Assembly (NCBI GenBank): GCA_027922465.2
Contig: BQMF02000121.1
Coordinates: 806,001 to 870,000, forward strand
DNA length: 64,000 nucleotides
Direction: 5' to 3'
DNA from: Turritopsis dohrnii
Lineage: Eukaryota; Cnidaria; Hydrozoa; Anthoathecata; Oceaniidae
The notes beneath the pieces were generated by a model, which saw only the letters and a list, made by a program, of their open reading frames with translations, was not told the DNA's origin and made no database searches. How positions within the stretch are numbered: position 1 is the stretch's first letter; the number at the start of each line of letters is the position of its first letter. Shown here piece by piece: positions 1 through 11,719 of this stretch. The translations under genes and the position numbers were made by a program.

Positions 1-708
1 GTGATTTTTAATGTTTTTGTTCGGTGGGATGTTCAAATGAAAACAATGAAATGGACGGCTTTTTTCGTGCCCACGTTTTCCATACCCACGATCGCTCGTG
101 GGTATGTGACTAACAATAATCTTCGAAACAAATGTTCAGAAGTTGTCAAAAGAAATAAACAAAGAAACTGAGGTTTTCGCAAACGATGAGTTCTGAATGA
201 AATAATAACTCCTATCCTATGTAACAATACTCCTACCATAAATTCATAATTTATTCATCGCACACCAGCCTTCACTTTGTTTACTTTTACAATAATAGTG
301 ACGTCCGTATCATTAACAAAAAGTGATATTATTTTCTGTCATTATGGTGAATTACGTAATAATTACAAGGATTAGGAACGAGGCGAGGGTTGTAACAATG
401 GAAAATTCATCAATTTATGGATAGGAATATTCCAACCAGATAAACAGCATGAGTAATAAAACTAGTAATAAAACTATTCTCTGAAATCATAACATTTTAC
501 CTTTGTAAGTTATTATGATCTTCAAATAGTTTTTCTAAGTATATGTGCGCATCAATTTATCCTTAGATAATAATCGTTCTTCACGAAGTGTTGTGCACAC
601 CTCACATTTTGACATACGATCACGCTGAAAAAATGAAGCGTAAAGATAGAAATATCATAAGAAAAAATAAATTGGCATAAGAAATGATTTTTTTTTGCTT
701 AGACTTAC
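1..708. other. no recognisable gene
   Basis: AT-rich sequence with only short unconvincing open frames. The exons of the minus-strand gene that starts at 2023 cannot be followed below 709, so any further exon is either unrecognised here or left of the window. Confidence 0.5.
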
Positions 709-2023
709 AGGTGGAATAACGACATGGCTAAAATCCGATAGCCACAAGCGACAAAATCTTGAAAAACTTAATATTGGATCCTTTTGATTCATAATGTCCT
801 CTTTCATGATTGCATGGACTCGAGTTTTAGTAAGGAATTCTGGTAGATGAATTTCATTTCTCATTGGCATTTTTCCCCAGAATTGTTGAAATAACTACCC
901 ATCCAAGCTCTGGCAATGTTGGATTTTTTAGCAAACTTTCCAGAAGTTTTATTTGTTTGGGGAATGCTGTCATAACCACTCTTGAACCACTTTATCACTG
1001 CACGAACTTGTGAGTGTTTAACTCCTAGAAGTTTGTACCAGCTCTCAAAACATAGTGTCAATCCGCGTACATGATAAACTGCTTTTCTCACATCTGTTGT
1101 ATCCCTAGAAAAGATAGTTATGATTTTTTCAAATTTATGGAAAGAGAAGCAATAAAATGAAACTGTCAGTGTCTTCTAAGTATTAATGTCACGTTTGGCG
1201 CGCCATAGCCTGGGCAGGTTTTTTTTATAATAATATAAGGTTTTTTGTTTTAGTCGTGTTTTTGACTTCCTTTTAAGTCAGAAGTTTTCTTCATAAATTT
1301 TCTTTTCGGATTATAATCCGACGTTTTATCAACGCAACTGCACTATCGAGTGAGTGTAAGATTTCAACTCTTCTGTAACTCTTACAAAGATTGCAGACAA
1401 GTAACAATATCGAAACATACCTTGAACCGGCGCCTATAAATGTTTTAAATGATTCCAGTAATTGTTCATTTTGGTTGAACTTAGATAACCTTTGAAAATC
1501 TTTTCGAATTAACAGTTTTTCAGAGGAAGAGATTTCTTTCAAACAGTTCTTTGAACAGCAGTGTAGAACTGAGAAAACATGTTGAATTTCAGCTTTTTCA
1601 ACAGTTGTCTTAACAGTATCATACAACTCTTCATTATCTATAAAAAGTTACATTATGATTGAAATAATGGATACAACTATAAAAAAGCGTTTATAAAATT
1701 CGTTACAAAAAATGAAATCAACTTTAAATTCTCCTACCTGAATTATTGTCTCCATTATTGATTGTATTTTCACTTGATTTACTAATAAGTGTTGGATCAG
1801 ATTGAATTTCAATAGTTGTGTTCTCTTCACAAAGAGATTTTAACAGCGTAATTGAATGATCTGCAGAAAAATTACTACTATTGGGAAACTCCACTGCCGA
1901 AATAACGGTGTCATCAGTTACGTTTTTAGACTCGTCAAAATATGCTGACGCAACGCTAATCGAAGAACTGCTCGAAAGCGAGTCTTTTTTTTGTCTTTTT
2001 GGTGTTGAGCAGAACGGTTCCAT
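709..2023 (-). pseudogene. spliced mobile-element-type protein, N-terminal part, one frameshift
   Basis: Three exons fit in phase: 1738-2023, 1421-1637 and 709-1104. The start ATG at 2023 has a good context (gccATGG). The first exon is polar and serine-rich, starting MEPFCSTPKRQKKD. The second carries a Cys-Cys...Cys segment (HCCSKNCLKEI) followed by a charged helix. The third has a Cys/Trp segment (LCFESWYKLLGV), then ARAWMGSYF, then a segment with IHLPEFLTKTRVH and LWLSDFSHVVIP. This order resembles uncharacterised transposon-associated proteins that I recall from cnidarian genomes; I do not know the function. Within exon 3 (about 863-870) an A-run is one base short, so the frame jumps just before the IHLP segment. 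A GT donor follows at 708/707 but no later exon is visible. It is divergently paired with the ParB-like gene at 2511-3892. Confidence 0.5.
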
Positions 2024-2510
2024 GGCGTTTCATTTCCAACGATTTCGAAAATTATCATTTCTAAATTTTTCCTCTCAATTCATTACGCAAGAAAAAATCT
2101 TAACATAATGATCATGCTGTAAAACAATAAAGTGTAAATAGAACCTGCTAGTAAATGTTTTGTCGGTTTTCATTACGATTCTCAAAGAGAGGTTGTGTTT
2201 TTGCAGCTGGTTCTTTTTCACACGTACTCATCACGATGAACGTGCAATTTTTACATTTGTTGTCTTTTATTTGTTGTCAATTAAAGGAATACATTTAATA
2301 ATTAATTTGAAAGTTTTTACTCGCGTGCGCTACCGTTTTATCGTGTTTTTAACTTTTGTTTGGATAAGTGTAGTTATTGACGTAAGATTTTCACAAGCTA
2401 TTGGAAACTGATAACAATCCCAGGATACTTTGAGTGAGCGATCATATATAACCTCATAACCATACAGCACATGCAATCAGATCTGATCAACATGGGATGA
2501 ATTCAGTATC
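2024..2510. promoter_or_regulatory. presumed bidirectional promoter region between divergent genes
   Basis: About 490 bp separates the ATG of the minus-strand gene from the first recognisable exon of the plus-strand gene. No clear TATA pair or known motif was recognised. The regulatory role is inferred only from the head-to-head arrangement. An untranslated or short first exon of the plus gene may lie here. Confidence 0.25.
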
Positions 2511-3892
2511 GAATTCGATTATTCAGATTATGAAAATGATGAAGATAACAAAGATACATTGTCAAAGCGTAGAAAAAGAAAAAGTCACGAGTTTTCCACA
2601 TTGATGCCTGAAAGCAGCAATAAAAATCTGCCAGGAATTAACGATAACAAAATCGAGAGTTGCTCTGAGTTCCTTCAGCGTTTACAAAAAGAACATAAAT
2701 TCATGGAAAGTAAGTGAACTTTGTATCATCGCTGTCTCTCAAAAATAAACACCCCTCTCGAAAATTGTTGTTTTCATTTAGAGCTATTTCACATCCGGTC
2801 TCAAAACCGCTCCTGCTGATGACTTTATGGTGAGAAGTATTGATGAAGAGTTTTGTGAAAAGACTAACAAAGGAATTTAAAGAGAACCCAATATTTTGTC
2901 CGGATCCGTTATTATGCCTCGTCGCCGATGTACAGAATGCAAATCAATTCAGTGAAAATAATTTGCTTAATTACACGTTTCACACTATTGGAGGGAATCA
3001 CAGAAGAAGAGCGTACGTAACGTTATTGTTTGAAAAACATATAACCGAAACTACGTTGGTGCCTGTAAAGTTAGTTTTCGGTAAGTAGATGTACATCTGA
3101 AAATTTTGTTAAATTGTGTTTATTTGGAATGTATTTTTCAAAACTAGCTAATCATTGTTTTTTTCAGGATTGGGTAGATACGATATTTTAAAGTTAGCTG
3201 TTCAGCACAACCAGAAAGACGATGTTCGAAAAAGTATGACTCACAAAGAGAAAGTAAGTTGCAATGCTTTTTAAAATACCCGACTTCTCCGGCCTCCTTA
3301 TATTATTCCAAGTTATGAACTATTTTGCGAATGGAACGGATTGGCTGAAAGTGGGCAGTAAAATCAAAGATTTAATTGCATCAAGCCCACTTCATGCAAT
3401 TGAATTTATTATTGGTGATGATAAGAAAGGTAATAATTTTATTTGGTTTGGGATATAAGTTCTGTAAAAATCAATAGTTAATTGATCCGTTTATTTAGGT
3501 TCACGTACTTTATGCATAATTGGCAGTCACAGTATAACATCACCCAAACGCTTTGCTAAGATCGAATCGAGTATTCCAAAAACAATTGTAGCAGCCTTTG
3601 ACGTGAAGAAGAGTGACGGTGTACTGCTACACTTATATAATAATACTGGTAAGTTATGGTTAAAATCTCTCTGACTACAAGTTCCTTTTTTACATTGCCA
3701 CTATATGAAATCTTTGATTTAGACGATTGTGTTTCAAATTTGGTAGCTGCCTACGACGTAATATTTGCCGACACTAATCCTGAAGCAGTGCAGATGTTAT
3801 TTGACATGGCACGAGACAATTGCATTTTTGATGATATGGTTGATGAACCTCTCCCTGAAGAGGCGCTGGAACATTCCAATGTCGAATTATAA
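2511..3892 (+). pseudogene. ParB/sulfiredoxin-like fold protein, multi-exon, at least one frameshift
   Basis: Exons read by eye are about 2511-2709 (acidic, then a KRRKRK basic patch), about 2784-3080, 3168-3253, about 3313-3429, 3499-3648 and 3723-3892 (stop TAA 3890-3892). Most junctions are GT-AG and the last three are in phase. The core reads GGNHRRRAYVTLLFEK, followed by a segment with FGLGRYDILKLAVQHNQ and MTHKEK. The Gly-x-His-Arg motif next to a helix matches the nucleotide-binding signature of ParB/sulfiredoxin-fold proteins, so the fold is inferred while the activity is unknown. In exon 2 the frame shifts at a TTTT run (about 2851-2854): the upstream frame reads ADDFMVRSIDEEF and the downstream frame continues FVKRLTKEFKENP. 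The phase of exons 1/2 and 3/4 also does not match well. The first exon start is unclear because of an in-frame TGA upstream. Confidence 0.5.
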
Positions 3893-4060
3893 TTAGGATA
3901 ATGTTGTATTTATTTGTTTCTGTAAATATTTTGTACATCACCAAGTTTGATTGTCAATAGCTGCCATGTGCAAGTAACCCTTTTATTCTTTTCCTTCAGT
4001 TTGGTGCGCGAGTTGATCCATGCAAAATAAGATTTGTATTGATTGGAGCAAACAAACAAA

Positions 4061-4294
4061 AAAATCAGTAATTACTGATTTTAGAAAATCAGTAATAACT
4101 GTTTCCAGAATTACAATTTCGTATTTTGTTCATCTCTGGAATATTTAATACTGAACCTTGTAAAAGAAAATCAGTAATTACTGATTTTATAAAATCAGTA
4201 ATAACTTCTCCCAGCAACCTAAGTTTCGCATTTCATTCAATTCTTCTTGTTTCATACTGATACTTTATTTAAAAGAATCAGTAATTGCTGATTC
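4061..4294. repeat. tandem perfect palindromes (ATCAGTAATTACTGAT family)
   Basis: A 22-bp perfect palindrome with core ATCAGTAATTACTGAT occurs at 4061-4082 and again at 4167-4188, exactly 106 bp apart. Each is followed by a half-copy (AAAATCAGTAATAACT). A degenerate copy lies at 4275-4294 (centre AATTGC). The units look like a short tandem duplication of a palindromic element. The function is unknown. Confidence 0.8.
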
Positions 4295-5828
4295 CTAATT
4301 TATATGAAAGTATATATAAAGTATTTATATGAAAAAAGAGTTAAAACACAAAAAAATAACTAATTAAAAGTCTTCTACATTGAAAATGAAGGTTATTCCT
4401 TATTTACCACTAATGATCATTTGTAAAGCAACTGAATCAGTTAAAATCTTTCCTAAGAATTATAATTTTTGATCACAATAAATGTTTCAGTTTTCAGAAA
4501 AAAAATATGGTTAATATTACTAAAAATCAAGCAAAAGCCAAATTTCAATGTTGAGTGCCACACTGTTAAAAGTTATCAGTTAAAGAAAAAGAAAAGTTTA
4601 TCTGAAGATCACTTCTAAAGAAATTTTGTTTTCACACTGAAGCTATTTTTTTAAGGTGCAATCAAATATGAATAAACCAGTAGACACTAAGTTTGGACAG
4701 TAAAAGGAGAAAAAACAAAAAGGAACAGACTATTGTATTACTGATTTGAAAGTGCTATTATCAATTATTCATGATTTCTCATGATGAATATCAAAGGGAA
4801 ATATTTTAATATAATCATTGAAGGCCAGGAAAATAATATTGTATAAAAACTGGTGACAATAGGAGATGATAGATGATGATAAATGAGAATTGAAGCTGAA
4901 TTATAAAAAGGCTTCACTTGAGGTGAAGTAAAGGATTATTGATTATTGTGATTATTATTGTGAACATGTGTAGGAGCTTTCATATTGACTTGTTTGTTTA
5001 CATTACATTTACGTTTGTTTAAATTTTTATGCTTATAGTAAATTCTACTCCTGTTAAAGAGACCCAATTGAAATTCTGAGCAAAGTGATCTCAATTTTGT
5101 GATCAGCACTACAGGCTTAAGAATCGCAATTGTGATAGTTGGAACCTTCTTCCTGATATTGGTTATCTCCTTAACTATTCTTGGATTAATTTTGATGTCA
5201 CATTAATGTGTCGCTATTATTCTTAATGGGAATAGCAGATTTTGCACATTTTACAGCGAAATTAGTGGTGTACTGAAGCCTTTCGCAGTTTAAAAAGTCT
5301 TATTCACCTTTTTATTCACAAGATAGAGAATCTCATTCACGATACCAGAAAAGAATGCTGATAATGTTTGCCGATCAATGCTTTTGCACATGCCACTAAC
5401 CTTTGGCCCTTCAATGATGCTTATTTTCATTTAGTTACTCAGAATTCCAGTTTCCAATAAATAAGTTTTTTCACAATATCACCTTTATGAAAAGTTAAAA
5501 AAATATTTATAGCAATATGAACCATATTGAATTTAATACGCATATTAAATGTTAGATTGAAAGAAACTCAGATCCGTTTCGTTCAAATATCAAATTTACG
5601 TAAATTAAGTGAAAAATATTGAGTTTATTGTCAATACAGACAAGCAAAGACATCAGTTGGATATCCTTTTGCAACAATTTCTAGTAATTGGAGAACAAGA
5701 GCACTATGAGAATGACATAATGACACCAGAATTTGATATCAAAATTTAGAATTGATGACACAGGAGGAAAATCCAAGTGGACTTACTTTAATTGATACTT
5801 GATAACACAAAATAGACAATACACTTAC
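4295..5828. other. no recognisable gene
   Basis: AT-rich sequence downstream of the palindromes. It should hold exons 2-6 of the minus-strand P450 whose exon 1 is at 5829-6048 if that gene were compact, but no C-helix, I-helix, K-helix or haem-loop coding segment is seen. Confidence 0.4.
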
Positions 5829-6048
5829 TGGCAAGAAGGCTTAATCTAAATAAGCCATACTCCTTGAAATCCTCACCCCATTTGTTCAATAAATTTATTG
5901 TATCTTTAGTTTTAGAAAAGTAAGGATTGTGTCCAAAGAATGGATATTCCGGTGGTGAAGGGATACATCGATATGGAGAAAAAAACCATTTGATCCATTT
6001 GTAGATAAAATATGCAAGAAATGTGGTAACACCAACAATGAGATACAT
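5829..6048 (-). pseudogene. cytochrome P450 exon 1 only (copy 1)
   Basis: A 220-nt exon encodes an N-terminal signal-anchor (MYLIVGVTTFLAYFIYKW), a proline-rich hinge (CIPSPPEYPFFGHNPYF) and the segment up to GLFRLSLLA. It ends at a GT donor (GTAAGT) in phase 1. Length and phase are identical to exon 1 of the complete gene at 22266-25523, to which it is clearly paralogous. The hinge (IPSPP...GH.PYF) resembles CYP4-clan/CYP46-type microsomal P450s. No downstream exon is visible in the remaining 5.8 kb to the left, so this is either a truncated gene or one whose other exons lie outside the window. The open frame itself is intact. Confidence 0.7.
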
Positions 6049-6993
6049 CACAAACTTTGTATTGCACTAAAAAGATTAAGAGATTTACTGGTAGTTAAAC
6101 ACATGTTCAGATAATATTCATACCTCTTCTCTAGGATTCGTTTTACAGGGAGTTTATGCTCAAGACATTTAAATTGAGGTATAATTTTATACTTGACTGC
6201 ACAGGTATGACTAGTTTATCAAACAGCTGAATACAACCTTTAGTAGGAAACAACAAATCTTGGCTTCTGAAATGTTAGTAAAAAATCTACTTTAAAGTGA
6301 TAATTCATTTCAAAACCGTCTTTGCTTCAGTTATTCTTATTATTTGAAAAAATTCAGGGGAAGTCAAAATGGTGAAAATCAAGGGACCAAAAAAAAGTTG
6401 TTCTAGTTAGTAGAAGTTCCAGTTATTGGGGGTTCCGAATAATGAATGAAGCTTGCCTTGTTCAACAAGTCAATAAGCTGGCAACATTATAGCTGGCAGA
6501 GCTATGTTTTCAAATGTTGGTCTGAATAGATTTTTTTTTTAAAAATATTCAATTTCAGTTCGTACAATCCCAACTAGTCAAAAATAAATAAACAAAACAT
6601 TTAACAAAATAAACATTTTAAAAATTCATAATAAAAAAGTTATTGCATATTGCATATCTTTGATAAGATGGATATATTGGCAGCCTCATATGTACACGTG
6701 TCAGATAAAAAAAAAGAAAGAAAGCAAAACACGTTGATCTTTTAACCTTGCAAAAAACCTGCAAAGTGCTGTTTTATGGTGCAGTTCTTCAAAGACATCA
6801 TTAGAAAAGGAAAAATCCAGAAATTCTTTTAAGTGAAAGCATGGCCCAAAAAAGGCATTGTAAAGGAACTTTTAGCAATTTAAGAAGGAAAAAAGATCTT
6901 TCAAATCAGTCTTGATATCTACAAGAAAATTCTCAAAAAAATTGAAGGTTTGGCATTGATTACAAAAGTGTAAACCCTATAAATTAAATGTAA
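6049..6993. other. no recognisable gene
   Basis: AT-rich spacer upstream of P450 copy 1. Its promoter is expected here but no motif was recognised. Confidence 0.4.
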
Positions 6994-8496
6994 CATGGAA
7001 AGCAAAAAGGGACCATTTGCATATTCTGTGTAATATTATTTTGTAATACCATGAAACTTAAAAAGACGCTTATGTAAGCATAATTGGAATAAAGATTAAA
7101 CCATAAGAATTCCAAAAACATTGAAATAACAAATGAAAAAACACTGGAAAAATGTTTTTTATTGAAGTTTGAAGACATTTTCATGAATACAAAAGAAAAA
7201 ACTTTTTATTGTCAAAAACATTAAATGACTTCTCTCTTCTGTATAATCCTGTATTTCTTTAGAAATTGATGTAAGGTATAGCCAGGTTCGACTTTGTTGT
7301 CACAGAGGGGTACCTAGTTCCATAATGATGGGTATTACACTAAAATGTTAAACTCAAGGAAGGTAATTTTGCTCAAGTAATCATTCATTGTGTTTTGTAA
7401 TAAAACAAGAGTAAAGTATTATGCTTGATAACGCCTTACTCCAATTATGGATTTCCAGGACTTTCAGACAATTTTTCTCAATCTTATGATAAAAAACTGA
7501 AGGAAACAGGTATATATTTTTATTTAAAGGAAGGTGAGTATTCCAAAAGAGAACTTTTGCAACTCATCAAGCTGACATTTAAATGTTTTCATTTGTCTCT
7601 TCCTACATTCATTCTTGGTCCAAATGTTGACCTAAAAATATTATCGCAATAAAGTTACAGAAATCAATCAGAATAACGAAAAATGTCAACATACATCTTT
7701 ATGAACATAAAGGTGAATATTTTCTACAAGGGATCATGTTGAACAACTTTTAAAATAAAATTATAGTGGACGGTTTCTATTCATAGTAACTTTTGAAATA
7801 ACTGATTGTGTCTTTTATCTTTAATTGAATGAGAACCAAGTTTTCAAACACCAGTGTAAAATATGATGGACAAAAAGATAGGTGACGTGTGTGCAGGGAA
7901 AGATTCAATTTCCATTAGATGTGTTATTCTTTATGCACTCTTCAAAGATGTCAAATTTAAAAATTGTGCAAGATGTAAATGTAGCTATAATCAAAAAAAG
8001 CTTCAGCTGACCATTGTAAAATAATTTGTTAACTGAACATTTGATAAGGTTATAACTCATTATGAATAATGTTCACATAGTTTTATGTATAAAGGAATAT
8101 ATTACAGAATTAAATAAAAAATTTTTTGTGGGCTTAAAAAATATTGTGTTCTTGTGTACTTTCTTATAGGAAATGTGTAAGAGGTATTGTATAAAATAAT
8201 TTATTAGCTATTTCTTACACTATAAATACAGTAACTGTTACCGAGATGTCGGCAATCAAACATCACAGCCCTGTTCACCAATGTTGCGCGGAATGTCTTA
8301 TGGCTTAGGCTATAGTGTCTTACTCCTTACAGTTTATGCTATATCTCTTACATCTCCCTAAGAAAAATTGCAATGGGTTGTCTTCCTTACAGCGTATTGT
8401 TCTCTTAATTATTATGGAAATTATAACTAATCAGCAGGATTTATTACCGAAAAAGAGGGTAATTTTCTCGCAAATGGTCCTTTTTCGCTTTTCATG
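6994..8496. mobile_element. non-autonomous TIR element, same family as the 61.6-kb element
   Basis: The left end (6994-7020) and the inverted right end (8470-8496) share CATGGAAAGC(A/G)AAAAGG followed by GACCATTTGC, with one or two differences. The right-end 130 bp (8340-8496) is also clearly homologous, as reverse complement, to 61613-61770. That stretch includes GGTAATAAATCCTGCTGA and GTAAGGAAGACAA-CCATTGC. So both loci hold ends of the same element family. The interior has no transposase. It carries a module at about 7430-7620 that recurs at 42.3-42.5 kb inside a different TIR element. No target-site duplication could be defined. Confidence 0.55.
7430..7620 (+). repeat. exon-like module shared with 42.35-42.54 kb
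   Basis: About 190 bp is alignable to the reverse complement of 42.35-42.54 kb. It includes a coding-like stretch (LSDNFSQSYDKKLKETG here, LSDNLPRKPYDEKLKETG there), a putative splice donor directly after it, and non-coding sequence with GAAGGTGAGTATT and GAACTTTTGCAACTC. The similarity crosses the putative exon-intron boundary, so the module was copied as genomic DNA rather than as mRNA. The source gene is not recognised. Confidence 0.55.
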
Positions 8497-8884
8497 TCAC
8501 AATATACCTTAAGAGAACTAACTTTTGTAGGGATTTATTTTTGGGAATATTGGCCATAATTCGAATTTTCATGAGAATTAATTTTCGTGGTTCCAGACTT
8601 TTAGTACTCCTTAGGTATCTTCTTGCCTCTAAAGACAGTTAGAAAATAGCTCAGTGGATGTTATGTAACAAAAAAAAAAAGAAAACTGATTGACGTTCAG
8701 TTTTTAAAAAGAAAAATGGTAGTTATCTGTTTACATCATTTACTTTTCTTCACACATTAAACATATAATTTATCCTTTGGAAAACCATAGTTGATTTGAA
8801 GATCCTAACTATGAGAAATTATTCAATAAAAAAAATGGTTGTGAAAGAAGATTAATTTCTCAATTTTTATGATGTTTTCAGCTT

Positions 8885-8990
8885 GTAACTGATATCGCTG
8901 GGAAATGATAACCGTTAATTGTCACATCTTTTGTACAAATTCGACCATTGACTGGTAGTGGTGAATATGATCGTAAACTGAACCTTCTAT
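8885..8990 (-). pseudogene. cytochrome P450 K-helix exon fragment
   Basis: The fragment encodes FSLRSYSPLPVNGRICTKDV followed by TINGYHFPA, nearly identical to the K-helix exon of the pseudogene at 10132-10428. The Glu of ExxR is missing (the text before SLR is scrambled) and the reading breaks after HFPA. It lies downstream of the haem exon of copy 3, so it is a partial duplicate and not part of a linear gene. Confidence 0.65.
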
Positions 8991-10690
8991 GGTTCCTGGC
9001 TACAAATATACTGAAAAAGAAAGAGTCATATTGAATTACATAAATATTTAAAAAGTTATGAAATATGTACATCAAAAATTTTATGTGATGCTCCTGGGGA
9101 ATTTTGTAACAAATCCTAAAATGTCATAGTTTTGTGTTATTCTTTTGTAAACAACTTAACAACTTTTATTATTTCTATTGTTATTTTTAACATTTTAACG
9201 TTATTCATTTTATGATTTGTTATCAAAATCCTCTGGAACATCACACATGTATAATCAGAAATTACCTTCATAAATATACTTCTGCTGTGCATACAATGAA
9301 TAGTTGTATACAATTAAAAGTTACATTTTATTTATAAACCAACAAGAAGAAATAATAAATTGCATCTACATTGCATTTCAATTAGAATTAATTACATTAA
9401 GATTGATCTTAGATGCCAAGAGCAATTCACCATTCAGTGATCCATAATGTAAATGGTATTTTACAGAAGAGATTGCACTCTAATTTTCAAACTTGGATAG
9501 TGTTTCATTGTAAGCTGAATCCTGCGAATAAAATTCTCATTTTCAAGGTCAATTTAAAATTTAAAATGCAGCAATCGTACAACAATTACTTTTATTTCTT
9601 GAAGGGCAAAACTTTTACCAATACAACTGTAAGGTCCATATCCAAATGATAAAGATGTTCCTTGTTTACTTTCATCTAAGGTAAAAAAGTATTTATCAAT
9701 AAATAAAAAATCTTTAAAAAATGCATAACAGAAAGTATTGTTCATAAAATACAACAACAAAACTATGTTGCATAAACCATTCATAAACCAGGCACCAGTA
9801 TAACAAAGATATTGCTATTCAACAACAACAAAGGAATGAACCAAAGTCAACAAAAAAGACTTTACAACACAGTCATTGAAAATGAATGTACCAAAGCAGA
9901 AATATTCGACTATAATGCCTTCTCACAACACTATCAAAAATATCTATCAGGTCGACCAGTTATATTTGTACCGGTCACTATCTAATGAGTCTAAATTGAT
10001 CTAATATATAAAGCAAAAATAATATAAGCATATATAAAGCAAAAGTAATTGTAATAATAATGACAATTATAATCACACAATCAGAACAACTTATAGTGCA
10101 AAATATTTCTACAGATAATGATATAACATACTTTCCTGAAGATATCTTTCCGGCCAAAACTTTTTTGCACCTGGAAATGCTTCCTCACTCTTGTTTGAAA
10201 TGAAACTGGAAGCATGAATTGAGTATTTGCTGGGAAATGAAAACCATTAATTGTCACATCTTTCGTACAAATTCGACCATTGACTGGTAGTGGAGTATAG
10301 CAACGCAAACTCTCCTTAATGAATGCTGATGTGAAAGGCAATTGATTAAATGTGTCAAAATCTAATTCTGTTTCATCAACTAAGACAGACTGGATCTCTT
10401 CTTTACACCTTTGTTGATACTCTTGATGCTAAATTTGAAAGTCAAGTATAAAGCGCTTTTAAAGCGTTTGTGAAAAGAGCATTAAATACTAAAAAAAGAG
10501 AATGAGGAAAAAGAAAAACAAGTTACTATGCAAAATCAGTAACTTTAGAATGAGGACAGCTCACAAAATAATCAGTTTCAGATTTTTAATTTATTTTCTG
10601 AATGGTCCGGAAACTAGCCAGTTTTTTTCCTACATGGTTTTTACATGGTTTTTTTATCTGTATACTGTGCTTGTAATCCATTTTCTTTTT

Positions 10691-11231
10691 CACTGCTGTG
10701 AGCAAAAGCGTTCTATCCGGACACATGAACACATGACGAATGCATGAAGAACGTATGAGTGTTCGTCATCCGTTCGCAAAGAACGGTGGCGAATGCTTCT
10801 TAAACGTATATGTGTTCGTGAAGAACGCGTAAAGAACGCCTGAAAGATTCTAGGATTTTCGTGAACGCTATGCGAATGCATTACGAACGCATGAGCGTTC
10901 GTGACGAATGCTTGATGAACGTTGACGTGTGTAAAAATATTTGAAGCGTTTTTGATGCGTTCTTGATCTGTTCTTAAATAATTCTTGAGAACGAAATTAG
11001 GAGGAATAATGGGAATAGTTGTAAGTTCTAGCGAGTGGGTGCACTAATTCTGACGAAATAAGTGATTATTGTTTAGTGATTATTGTTTTTGATGGTGTTC
11101 AAACGTATTAACCCTTATAAACAAATCTTTGTTGCTTTCAGGTTGCAAAACAGTGATTCTAAGAATTGCAGAAAGTCAACGTGGATAAAAGGAGTTCGTT
11201 ATTGTGAGAATAGATAGGCAAAGTCATGCCA
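10691..11231. repeat. left long TIR of the outer CACTA element
   Basis: It is inverted relative to about 18853-19401 with only scattered mismatches. Homology ends around GCAAAGTCATGCCATG. It contains repeated GAACG(C/A)AT-type motifs, the usual place for transposase-binding subterminal repeats in CACTA elements. Confidence 0.9.
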
Positions 11232-11617
11232 TGTCAACATATCAGTGTTTTTGGAAGGATGTTTGTAGACCGTATGAAATGAGAAGAATAGACATTGAAA
11301 CACAAAACGACATAGTTTGTTTGACTAACCACATGATCCATTTACAGATCAGGGTTGTTTGTATTATTATATTATTTGGTGTTCTTGTTATTTTTTGAGA
11401 TTTTTTCAGTTACGTAGTTACAACATTTGTTTCATATAAAGTTTCAAGTAGTATAGTAATAGAACTGTAATAACTTAAAATGAATAGGTTGGCTGAAGTT
11501 AATCGGGAAGTCAATCCTGTTAGTTATGAAGATATCTTGGCTTCATATTAATGTCCTTTTTCGTCTTATAGAGAAGCAGTAGAGACCCCAGTCAGAACTT
11601 CAGATCATTTTATGATA

Positions 11618-11719
11618 CAGTAGAATCCCGTTAACTCATACTCTCAAGGGGAACGGAAAAAGTGTCCGACTTAGCGAAAGTCCGACTTAACCAGGGTACG
11701 AGTTAACGGGATTCTACTG
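11618..11719. mobile_element. 102-bp Tigger/pogo-type MITE
   Basis: TIRs CAGTAGAATCCCGTTAACTC and the inverse GAGTTAACGGGATTCTACTG lie at the two ends. TA dinucleotides flank both sides (11616-11617 and 11720-11721). The CAGTAGAA...GTTAAC terminus and TA target are typical of Tigger/pogo non-autonomous elements. It lies inside the outer CACTA element between its TIR and the transposase 3' end. Confidence 0.85.

Noticed and set aside
4061..4294. CRISPR-like spacing of repeated palindromes
   Set aside because: Only two perfect units with half-copies, in a eukaryotic genome and with no cas genes. It is a short tandem duplication.
11204..11398. Open plus-strand frame at the inner edge of the outer CACTA TIR
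   Set aside because: Lies partly in the TIR, whose inverted copy at 18.85 kb does not keep it; not supported as a gene.
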